DNA from: Planctomycetota bacterium
GTDB taxonomy: Bacteria; Planctomycetota; SZUA-567; JAFGGJ01
Reading direction: 5' to 3'
Assembly: GCA_016930595.1 (NCBI GenBank)
Contig: JAFGGJ010000019.1
Span: 1 to 64,000 of the forward strand
DNA: 64,000 bases
Below the pieces are notes generated by a model, which worked only from the letters and a program-made list of their open reading frames with translations, did not search any database and was not told the origin of the DNA. This document shows, one piece after another, positions 1 through 6,842 of this stretch. The position numbers and the translations under genes are program-made. Position 1 is the stretch's first letter; each line of letters starts with the position of its first letter.

Positions 1-1
1 G

Positions 2-202
2 AGTTACGAGGAGTGCGTGAGGGCGGCGATAAGCCTGGGCGGCGACACGGATACTCAAGCCGCCGTGACCGGCGCCGTAGCCGGAGCGGCCTGGGGGCTG
101 GAGGGGATACCCGAGCACCTGCGGGGCGTGGAGAGGGCGGAGGAGATAATAAGGTTGGCGGAGAGGCTGGCGGAGCTGTCGCTGAGCGCCGGGCCGGCCT
201 GA
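2..202 (+). CDS. ADP-ribosylglycohydrolase family protein, C-terminal end (5' truncated by window edge)
   Basis: Only the last 66 residues are present; the reading frame is open to the first base of the window. The visible part holds the glycine/aspartate motif GGDTDTQAA, which in the ADP-ribosylglycohydrolase (DraG/ARH) fold supplies metal-binding aspartates near the C-terminus, followed by a hydrophobic helix and the W-G-L-E-G-I-P stretch typical of the family. Such enzymes remove ADP-ribose from proteins or small molecules; in bacteria rich in glycan catabolism many paralogues have unknown substrates. It ends 24 bases before the convergent oxidoreductase. The substrate cannot be deduced from this fragment. 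Confidence 0.8.
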   Translation, partial: SYEECVRAAISLGGDTDTQAAVTGAVAGAAWGLEGIPEHLRGVERAEEIIRLAERLAELSLSAGPA

Positions 203-226
203 AGGTTGCGGGAGGCGCGGAGGGCG

Positions 227-1354
227 TCAGAGGCGCCAGAGGGAGGGGTCGAGGCGTTCGACGTTTCCGGACTGAATTGAGCGGAGAGCTGCGGATGCGA
301 CGGCGCTGGCGCGTATGCCTTCCGCCGCGCCGGCATTGGCGGCGGGGCGGCGTTCGAGGACGGCGCGCGCCATTTCATCGAGGGCGAATCCCCAGCCTTT
401 ATCGCCGAGATAGTTTGCAGGGTATTCGGTGAGGGGCTTGTCGAAAGGGCGGCCGGCGTCCTTGTCGTCCCATGCGTCGGAGACGCGTTTTTTGAGGGCG
501 AGGAAATAATCGAGGCCCTTGGAGGCGAAGGCTTCGACGTGGTCGTCGGGGGAGCCGAGGTAGGAGCGGCCGCGGTAACGCTTGAGCGGCGGCATGCCCG
601 GGACGTGGAAGAACCGCGTTTCGATGAAGTCGGTGACGATGACCTGCTTGTGGTCCCAGACGATTTCGAGATGTTCCTTGGGGGCTTCGAGGGAGGAGCG
701 GCCGCTGGAGAGGACCTGCGCCGCGGTGCCGTCGGCGAAAGAGACAGTGACGGTGTTGTCGTTGTGGAGGCCTTGGGTGGCGTAAACTGAGACGGGTTCG
801 CTGGCGGTGAACCATGCGAGGATATCGAAGACGTGGCAGACTTCGACGTGGAGGCGGACGGTGTCCCGGCGGCTGCCGCGTTCATGGTCGGCGATGCGGT
901 AGTAGACGAGGAGAGGGCCTTCGCGCCCGTCGAGAAGAGGCTTGACGTCGAGGTAGGCCGGGGCGAAACGGCGGTTGAAGCCGACGGCGAGCTGGAGGCC
1001 GGTTTCTGCGGCCCTGCGTGCGACGGCGAGGCCTTCATCGACGGATTCGCCGAGGGGTTTTTCGACGTAGACGGGCTTGCCGGCGTCGAGTGCGGCGAGT
1101 GCGAGTTCGGCGTGCATGGCGGGATTCATGGCGATGACGACGAGGTCGACATCGGGGTCGGCGAGCAGGGTACGGTAGTCCGGGGTGGTCTTGACCGGGG
1201 GAAACTTGGCGGCGGTGGATTCGAGAGCTGCGGGGTTGATGTCGCAGAGGGTGTGGACGGTGCAGACGGGACTCTTATGGGCGTTCTGGATATGCTGGGT
1301 GTTCATGAGGGCGCCGCAGCCGATGAAACCGACGTTGCAGGTGCGTTCGGGCAT
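227..1354 (-). CDS. Gfo/Idh/MocA family NAD(P)-dependent oxidoreductase
   Basis: A 375-residue cytoplasmic oxidoreductase. The N-terminus has the Rossmann glycine motif (VGFIGCGALMNTQHI, residues 7-21), then a strand ending in LCDIN for the nucleotide ribose, and the family hallmark E-K-P (VYVEKPLGES, near residue 110), whose lysine is the expected catalytic residue. The C-terminal half is the alpha/beta substrate domain. Known members oxidise or rearrange sugars, inositols and glycosides. The ATG used follows AAGGAG by six bases; an in-frame ATG two codons earlier would touch the ribosome-binding site. It lies downstream of a lipoprotein gene on the same strand, near two sulfatases, fitting sugar catabolism; the exact substrate is unknown. 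Confidence 0.87.
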   Translation of the reverse strand: MPERTCNVGFIGCGALMNTQHIQNAHKSPVCTVHTLCDINPAALESTAAKFPPVKTTPDYRTLLADPDVDLVVIAMNPAMHAELALAALDAGKPVYVEKPLGESVDEGLAVARRAAETGLQLAVGFNRRFAPAYLDVKPLLDGREGPLLVYYRIADHERGSRRDTVRLHVEVCHVFDILAWFTASEPVSVYATQGLHNDNTVTVSFADGTAAQVLSSGRSSLEAPKEHLEIVWDHKQVIVTDFIETRFFHVPGMPPLKRYRGRSYLGSPDDHVEAFASKGLDYFLALKKRVSDAWDDKDAGRPFDKPLTEYPANYLGDKGWGFALDEMARAVLERRPAANAGAAEGIRASAVASAALRSIQSGNVERLDPSLWRL

Positions 1355-1455
1355 ATTCATCTCCTTGTGCGGGGCCGGACTAGATGGTGTCCGCTGGGGG
1401 AGTTCCGGCAAGTGAAAAAGGGCGTATTCCGGCGGAGGCTGGGCGTTGCGAGGGT

Positions 1456-2082
1456 CTAGAAAAGCGGCCCGGAGCCGCCGAGGGCCATCAGCAGGAGCGA
1501 GTCGATAATGACCGTGAAGGGGGAAAGCACCGCTGCGCCTGCCATGGCGGAGGCGCTGGGCCTGCCGCGGTCGATGGGGACGGCGCAGAGGAGGAAGGGC
1601 TTTTCGCCGTCGGGCGGGAAGATGTACCAGTATGCCATGAAGACGGAAGGCTTGTGCCGGCGGTCCCGCATACGGACGCAGGCGTAAGGGACGCCCGGGT
1701 GGAGTTTGCTGCGCCGGAGAGTGGAGGAGGGGACCGGGAGGGGCGTGGAGGCGGAGGCGCGCACTGGCTGTGGGGCATCCTGGAGACGTAGGAGGGGGGC
1801 GGGCCAGGAGAAGCCCTGGGATTGAACGCGGCCGGCGACTTCGTTCCAGGAAGGCAGCCTGAGGACGTAGTCTCCGTCGGGGAGGGAGGGGTTTTCGCGC
1901 ATTCGGATAAGCCCCCAGGCGGAGGTGCTGCCGTCGGCGATGACGCCGCCGACCGTGCTCTGGGCACGCGGCGCCAGGGCGACGGCCCAGACCACCGCGG
2001 TAAGGCAGCCGGAGTTGGAGAAGGCCAGGAGCGCCAGGACCAGCAGGCGGAGAAGCCAGGAGTGGAAGCGACGGCCGGGCAT
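1456..2082 (-). CDS. Putative lipoprotein of unknown function
   Basis: 208 residues starting with a basic n-region, a hydrophobic stretch and the lipobox FSNSGC (lipidation Cys26), so an envelope lipoprotein. The mature part has no domain I can name with certainty; its end, with P-F-T-V-I-I-D-S-L-L-L, resembles the short YceK/YidQ-type lipoproteins, where a similar hydrophobic tail occurs. The start ATG follows AAAGG by eight bases, and a near-consensus promoter (TTGCCT, 17 bases, TACAAT) lies 36 bases upstream, so it is expressed independently of the sulfatase behind it. Function unknown. Confidence 0.7.
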   Translation of the reverse strand: MPGRRFHSWLLRLLVLALLAFSNSGCLTAVVWAVALAPRAQSTVGGVIADGSTSAWGLIRMRENPSLPDGDYVLRLPSWNEVAGRVQSQGFSWPAPLLRLQDAPQPVRASASTPLPVPSSTLRRSKLHPGVPYACVRMRDRRHKPSVFMAYWYIFPPDGEKPFLLCAVPIDRGRPSASAMAGAAVLSPFTVIIDSLLLMALGGSGPLF

Positions 2083-2117
2083 CGCAGCGGCCTTTCGTGC
2101 GGAGCGTCCGGTAAAAC

Positions 2118-2146
2118 ATTGTATAGACGGTCGGAGGGGAAGGCAA
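2118..2146 (-). promoter_or_regulatory. sigma70-type promoter for the 1456-2082 lipoprotein gene
   Basis: Read on the minus strand: TTGCCT (2146-2141), 17-base spacer, TACAAT (2123-2118). Four of six and five of six matches to consensus at correct spacing, 36 bases upstream of the start codon. Confidence 0.55.
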
Positions 2147-2167
2147 GCCCGGGCGGCCGGGCCGGCG

Positions 2168-3547
2168 TCAGGGGTTCACGGAAGACCTGTATCCCGGGGG
2201 AGGGAGTTCCCAGCCGTCCATGAGGCGCGAGTCGAGGCATTGGCAGAGGGAGGCGAGGGAAGGGTCGGAGGCGAGGTTGCGGAGTTCGAGCGGGTCGGCG
2301 AGGACGTCGTAGAGCTGGGAAATGTCGCCTTCGGTATGAACGTACTTGTAAGCGGGAGTGCGGATCATTCGTTCGGGTGCGCCCCAGGAATAGAATTCGG
2401 AGAAGACGGCGACGTCATCGGGGTCGGGGGCTCCGGCGAGCGAGTCGAGGAGCGAGCGGCCTTCGAGGCCGGGGGTGTGTGAGATCCCGGCCAGGTCGAG
2501 CAGCGTGGGGAAGAGATCTATGAGGCTGACGAGGTTGCCGCGGCGCTGAGAGGAGGGGACGCGGCCCGGGGAGGAGATGAGGAGAGGGACGGAGACGGCG
2601 GCTTCGAAGAAACAATGCTTCTGGAGGAGGCCGTGTTCGAAGAGGTGTTCGCCGTGGTCGGTGGTGTAGACGACGACGGTATTTTCGGCCAGGCCGAGGC
2701 GTTCGAGAGCGTCGAGAGCGCGCCCGACGTTCCAGTCGAGATAGGCGATATTGGCGTAGTAGGCGGCGAGTGCGCCGCGGACTTCGTTGTCGGAAAGGTC
2801 CGCAGCGGGGCGGCCGAGGTTGAGGAGGGTGCGGGGGACATCGGGAAGCTCATCGCGCAGGGTTTCTGGAAGGGGCATGTCGGCGGGAGAGAACATGTCG
2901 TGGAAGTCCGGAGGTGCGTACCATTCGGGATGGGGTTTTTCGAGGCCCATCCAGAGGAACCAAGGGCTGCCGGCGCGACGGCGGAGGAAGTCGATGGAGA
3001 GGTCGGTGACGAGGTTGTCGTACATCATGGCGTCGGGGAGGTCGACGGGCACGTTGGCCGAGTTGTAGTAGTCGCGGTGCTGAGTCTTGTCGTTGCGGGA
3101 GTAAGAGGCGTATCGGTAGACGTTTTCTTCGCCGATGCGGTCGCGGTACTGTCGCCACCTGTCGGTGAAGATGCGGAGGGCGCGTTCGTCGAAGCCGAGG
3201 TCGCGCTGTTGAGACTCGCCGATGATGTGGACTTTTCCGAAAGCCGCGGTGGAGTAACCGGCGTCCCTGAAGACGCTGCCGAGGGTGGGGAGTTCGCGTA
3301 CGGGATCGAGCTGCTGGTGGGTGAAATCGCCGCATGTATGGCAGTGGGTGCCGGTCATGACGGCGGCCCGCGAGGGGCCGCAGAGCGGGGAAGGACAGTA
3401 GGCGTTGTCGAAGACGGTGCCGGAGCGTGCCAGGCGGTCGATGTTGGGGGTGGAGGCGAGAGCGTTGCCGTAACAGCCGGCGACGGAGCGCTTATGCTGG
3501 TCGGAAATGATGAAAAGCACGTTGAGAGGGGAGTGTCGTGCGCCCAT
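2168..3547 (-). CDS. Sulfatase, cysteine type, no signal peptide
   Basis: 459 residues of the alkaline-phosphatase/sulfatase fold. The N-terminal strand carries the metal aspartate (LFIISDQHK), and the maturation motif C-G-P-S-R at Cys56 matches CxPSR, the site converted to formylglycine. A later TTDHGEHLFEHG (around residue 295) supplies further metal ligands. Known members hydrolyse sulfate esters on carbohydrates or steroids; some paralogues are phosphonate or phosphodiester hydrolases. There is no signal peptide, so the protein should act in the cytoplasm. ATG follows GGGAGG by five bases. It is divergent from the next sulfatase, and the two share a 132-base promoter region. Substrate not predictable. 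Confidence 0.9.
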   Translation of the reverse strand: MGARHSPLNVLFIISDQHKRSVAGCYGNALASTPNIDRLARSGTVFDNAYCPSPLCGPSRAAVMTGTHCHTCGDFTHQQLDPVRELPTLGSVFRDAGYSTAAFGKVHIIGESQQRDLGFDERALRIFTDRWRQYRDRIGEENVYRYASYSRNDKTQHRDYYNSANVPVDLPDAMMYDNLVTDLSIDFLRRRAGSPWFLWMGLEKPHPEWYAPPDFHDMFSPADMPLPETLRDELPDVPRTLLNLGRPAADLSDNEVRGALAAYYANIAYLDWNVGRALDALERLGLAENTVVVYTTDHGEHLFEHGLLQKHCFFEAAVSVPLLISSPGRVPSSQRRGNLVSLIDLFPTLLDLAGISHTPGLEGRSLLDSLAGAPDPDDVAVFSEFYSWGAPERMIRTPAYKYVHTEGDISQLYDVLADPLELRNLASDPSLASLCQCLDSRLMDGWELPPPGYRSSVNP

Positions 3548-3576
3548 GGAATCCTCCCTGTGAAGGCCGTGGAGAG

Positions 3577-3585
3577 ATTATAACA
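3577..3585 (-). promoter_or_regulatory. Extended -10 promoter element for the 2168-3547 sulfatase
   Basis: Minus strand reads TGT followed by TATAAT, a perfect -10 hexamer with the TGn extension, 30 bases upstream of the start codon. No good -35 box is visible, as is common for extended -10 promoters. It lies back to back with the promoter of the divergent sulfatase. Confidence 0.55.
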
Positions 3586-3626
3586 CAGGGGGGCGGCTTC
3601 GTGCGGGGAGGGGCGGCCCGGGAGCG

Positions 3627-3655
3627 TTGACACGGGCGCTGCTGATGCATATCAT
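3627..3655 (+). promoter_or_regulatory. sigma70-type promoter for the 3680-5077 sulfatase
   Basis: TTGACA (3627-3632), 17-base spacer, TATCAT (3650-3655). Perfect -35 and five of six at -10; the start codon is 24 bases further on, leaving a very short leader. Confidence 0.65.
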
Positions 3656-3679
3656 GAGAGAGAGATACGGAGGCCGACA

Positions 3680-5077
3680 ATGAAACGCCCGAACATCCTG
3701 CTGATATACACCGACCAGCAGAGATGGGACACGACGAGGACCGCCGGCAACGCCGACATGCACACGCCGAACCTGGACGCGCTGGCGGAGGAAGGGCTGT
3801 ATTTCCGCAACTGCTACGTTCAGAACCCGGTGTGCATGCCGAGCCGGATCAGCATGCTGTCGGGGCGGTACCCGTCGACGCTGCGGATATTCGACAACGG
3901 TGTGCCGGTGCCGGAGGATACGGCGGTGCTGCCGCACATGCTGAGGAACTACGGGTACGTGTCGGGGCAGATAGGCAAGCTGCACTTCCAGAACCACGCC
4001 AACCGCGACCACAGGAACGTGCATCCTGCGTACGGGTTCGATCATCTGGAAATATCGGACGAGCCGGGATGTTACGAGGATTCGTACCATGCGTGGGTGA
4101 AGGCGCGCGCGCCGGAAGCGGTGGACCTGATAAGCTGCGGGCTGCCGTCGGCCGCGGAGAAGTGGTACGGGGCGGTGAGTTTCGAGGACCGGGTAAGGCA
4201 TCCGGAGGGCCGCTACAGCAACCGGCCGGAGGCGTTCAAGGCGGACGAAGCTCTGACGCACAGCGCGTTCGTGGCGGAGCAGACGATGGAGTTCATCCGG
4301 AGGCACAGGGAAGGGCCGTTCCTGTGCGTGGCGGGTTTTTATGCACCGCACTTTCCGTGGTTCACGCCGCAGCGTTTCCTGGACCTGTACGAGCCTGGGA
4401 GCCTGTCGATACCGTCGTTCCCCGAGGGTGTGGAATACCCGCAGGCCAAGGGCGTGGTGACGGAAGAGGATCTGAGGGGGGCGCACCAAGGCTACTACGC
4501 GATGGTGAGCGAAGTGGACCACCACGTGGGGAGGCTGCTGGAATGCCTGCAGCGGGAAGGGGCGGCGGAGAACACGCTGGTCGTGTTCACATCGGACCAC
4601 GGCGAAAGACTGGGCCAGCAGATGACGTTCGGCAAGGGACAGCCCGGGTTCGACTGCGATACTCACGTGCCCCTGATAATGAGGTGGCCCGCGGGAATAG
4701 GGAACCGCGGAGGAGAGGTGAGCGGAATAGTGGAGGCCGTGGACATAGTGCCGACGCTGCTGGAAGCCGCCGGGGTCCCGGTGCCGCCGGCATGCGAGGG
4801 GCAGGCGGTGGATATCCGCGGGGGATCGCCGGGCAGTGATCGCCGGTCCGCGCTGATCGAAATGCACACATGCAAGTCGGTCCGCACGGGACGGTACCGC
4901 TACACGCTTTACCGTGACGGCCGGGAGACGCTGTTCGACTACGAACGCGACCACGCCGAGTATTTCGACGTTTCCGGGGAAGCGGCATACGCCGGAGAGC
5001 TGTCTGAATTGCGGAGGGAGCTGGCGTTCAGGCAGATGGCCGGCGAGAGTTTCCGCCCGCGGACGTGGTCGTACTGA
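3680..5077 (+). CDS. Sulfatase, cysteine type, no signal peptide
   Basis: 465 residues. The N-terminal metal site is ILLIYTDQQRWD, the formylglycine motif is C-M-P-S-R at Cys52, followed by the family's S-G-R-Y-P-S, and a second metal motif FTSDHGERLG lies near residue 305. These are the marks of a type I sulfatase acting on small sulfated sugars. No secretion signal is present. The start follows the close promoter at 3627-3655. It faces the previous sulfatase divergently; the two are only distantly similar, so they are probably not recent duplicates and may take different linkages. A maturation enzyme (FGE or anSME) is required but not in this window. Confidence 0.9.
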   Translation: MKRPNILLIYTDQQRWDTTRTAGNADMHTPNLDALAEEGLYFRNCYVQNPVCMPSRISMLSGRYPSTLRIFDNGVPVPEDTAVLPHMLRNYGYVSGQIGKLHFQNHANRDHRNVHPAYGFDHLEISDEPGCYEDSYHAWVKARAPEAVDLISCGLPSAAEKWYGAVSFEDRVRHPEGRYSNRPEAFKADEALTHSAFVAEQTMEFIRRHREGPFLCVAGFYAPHFPWFTPQRFLDLYEPGSLSIPSFPEGVEYPQAKGVVTEEDLRGAHQGYYAMVSEVDHHVGRLLECLQREGAAENTLVVFTSDHGERLGQQMTFGKGQPGFDCDTHVPLIMRWPAGIGNRGGEVSGIVEAVDIVPTLLEAAGVPVPPACEGQAVDIRGGSPGSDRRSALIEMHTCKSVRTGRYRYTLYRDGRETLFDYERDHAEYFDVSGEAAYAGELSELRRELAFRQMAGESFRPRTWSY

Positions 5078-5105
5078 GAAGAGGCGCGTGGGCGCGGTGG
5101 CGCGG

Positions 5106-5831
5106 TCAGCCTTCTTCTTCGACGAGGAGGCAGGAGTACCAGACGAGGAGGCGGTGGCCGAGCCAGTCGTATTCGGGGGAGCCTTCAAGAGCGGCGAGTT
5201 CGTCGGACCAGTCGCCCAGGAGCCTGCGGTAATAGACGGTGGTGCCGTCGGCGCGGCGGAAGGCGTCGCCGCCGTACCAGTGGGCGTTTTCCATTTCGAA
5301 GAAGGTCTCACGCAGGCAGCGCGTGGTTCGGCCTGCGATGGAGAGGTCGACGACTTCGAGGCGGGAATTCGGCGGGGGTGCGTCGGTGGAGAGGACGTGC
5401 GGGCGGACGCCTTCGTTTTCATCCTGCAGTTCCCAAGCGTCGTCTTCGTCGAGGTTGGGGAGTATGCCGTCGTTGAGGTCGTAGCGGTCGGAGTCGCCGG
5501 GGCGGATCCAGTGGGTGTCGTCGTGGTCGAGGGAGAAGTATTCGAACCTGTCGGGGAGGCGCCAGTCGGCATCGGAGGGGGCTTTTTCGCGTATCCAGAC
5601 TTCGAAGCAGTCGCGTCCGAGGAGACGGACTCTGCGTGTGACGAGGGATTCGCTGGTTTCGTAGTGCCTGCCGAGCGGGGAGTCGAACCAGTGTACGACT
5701 TCCCTGCGGCCCTCGCGCAGGTGGCAGCACCAGTAGAGGCCCGGGCCGTAGCCGGTGGAGGCGACGGACATGGATTCGCCGGAGCGCGGGACGATGAGGA
5801 TTTCCGGTTCGCCGGGCTGGGGCTGGGTCAT
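5106..5831 (-). CDS. Hypothetical cytoplasmic protein, 241 residues
   Basis: I do not recognise the family. The protein is acidic, rich in Asp, Trp and Tyr, without signal peptide or membrane segment. It looks beta-rich: GLYWCCHLREG, HWFDSPLG, DCFEVWIREK and TTVYYRRLLGDWSDE resemble strand-turn-strand units of a compact single domain. The ATG used follows CGGAG by six bases; an in-frame ATG nine codons earlier has no ribosome-binding site. Its stop lies 28 bases from the end of the convergent sulfatase. Codon use is like its neighbours, supporting a genuine gene. Function unknown. Confidence 0.65.
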   Translation of the reverse strand: MTQPQPGEPEILIVPRSGESMSVASTGYGPGLYWCCHLREGRREVVHWFDSPLGRHYETSESLVTRRVRLLGRDCFEVWIREKAPSDADWRLPDRFEYFSLDHDDTHWIRPGDSDRYDLNDGILPNLDEDDAWELQDENEGVRPHVLSTDAPPPNSRLEVVDLSIAGRTTRCLRETFFEMENAHWYGGDAFRRADGTTVYYRRLLGDWSDELAALEGSPEYDWLGHRLLVWYSCLLVEEEG

Positions 5832-5856
5832 GGAGGGCTCCGAGGAGGGGGGCGTC

Positions 5857-5862
5857 ATTATA
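5857..5862 (-). promoter_or_regulatory. Possible -10 element for the 5106-5831 gene
   Basis: Minus strand reads TATAAT, 25 bases upstream of the chosen start. No convincing -35 box is present, so this is tentative. Confidence 0.3.
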
Positions 5863-5965
5863 CAGCCGGTGGAGGCGAGGGGAAGGGATCGCTGCGGCCA
5901 CCCGTGCAAGGGGAGCGGAAGAGGAGGAGATTCCCGGGCCGCTGGAGATAAAAAGACGGCGGTGT

Positions 5966-5995
5966 GTGACGGTGGAGGCGGGAATGTGATATAAT
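5966..5995 (+). promoter_or_regulatory. Promoter with extended -10 for the 6037-6816 gene
   Basis: TGA followed by TATAAT (5987-5995) gives a perfect extended -10; GTGACG (5966-5971) is a fair -35 at 18 bases. Start codon 41 bases downstream. Confidence 0.55.
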
Positions 5996-6036
5996 GTATA
6001 ATAAGGCCTTTCCGTATCGGGCGTGCCGGGATACAG

Positions 6037-6816
6037 ATGGAAAACGACAACACAGAGTCGACAAAGGTGTTTTCCGAACAGGAGCTCTTCTTCCTGAGCA
6101 TCCAGGAGAAGGAGGAGCGGTCCAAGATAGACTGGTTCTATTCGGAGGTCTACGAGGGGCGGCTGGAGACGGAGGACCTGCAGGGGCAGTTGAGGAGGAA
6201 GGAATACGATCCGGCGGACGTGCTGCACGTGCTGTTCGACTACACGTTTTTCGAAAGGGTGATAGAAGGGGAGTACGACTGGAGGATCGGGAACGACCGT
6301 GCGCTGAAGAAACAGTGCGAGGGGTACGTATCGAAGGCCGAGAGCGTGAAGAAGGAGATAAGGGATTTCGCCGGGCCGGAAGGGATAGCGAAGAAGGTGT
6401 CGTACAAGCAGGACGCCGGGGCGGTGAACATATACCGGCAGCTGCTGGCGGACGCGACGGACAAGGGGAAGGCAGAGGAACTGCTGGCGAAGATGATGAG
6501 GACGGACATGAAGAGGTGCTTCGAGGCGTCGGAAAAGACGATGGAACTGTATTCGGCGCTGGCGGACATAAGGCACAAGGTCGAGACGGAGCTGCTGTCG
6601 AGGCTGATATCGCCGAAGCAGCGCAGCCGGACGGTGTTTCTGCGGGCGGAGGACTTCGAAGCCCCCAGGGTTCCGGAGCCGGTTCCGGCGGGGGTGGCGG
6701 TGGAGGCGGTTCCCGCGGAACTGGACGAGAACGAGGAAACGAAACTGGACCTGAGGCCGGTGATAGACCTGGAAAACGCGATGCTTGACGACGTGTCGGA
6801 CGACGACAGGCCGTAA
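6037..6816 (+). CDS. Hypothetical acidic helical protein
   Basis: 259 residues, no signal peptide, no membrane segment and no family I recognise. Residues 1-200 are strongly helical and charged, with heptad-like patches (EELLAKMMRTDMKRCFEASE); residues 205-259 are a Pro/Glu/Asp-rich disordered tail. The gene stands alone between divergent and convergent neighbours and has one of the better promoters in the window, so it is probably a free-standing, well transcribed unit. Third-position base use (AGG, ATA, CTG, GTG) matches surrounding real genes. Possibilities include an adaptor or structural protein; no function can be assigned. Confidence 0.65.
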   Translation: MENDNTESTKVFSEQELFFLSIQEKEERSKIDWFYSEVYEGRLETEDLQGQLRRKEYDPADVLHVLFDYTFFERVIEGEYDWRIGNDRALKKQCEGYVSKAESVKKEIRDFAGPEGIAKKVSYKQDAGAVNIYRQLLADATDKGKAEELLAKMMRTDMKRCFEASEKTMELYSALADIRHKVETELLSRLISPKQRSRTVFLRAEDFEAPRVPEPVPAGVAVEAVPAELDENEETKLDLRPVIDLENAMLDDVSDDDRP

Positions 6817-6842
6817 GCGCGGGGTGCGGCGGGGGGTGGAAT

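Noticed and set aside
1360-2146. N-terminal extension of the oxidoreductase frame
   Set aside because: The frame is open through the lipoprotein gene, but the Rossmann start, AAGGAG site and ATG at 1354 mark the real beginning.
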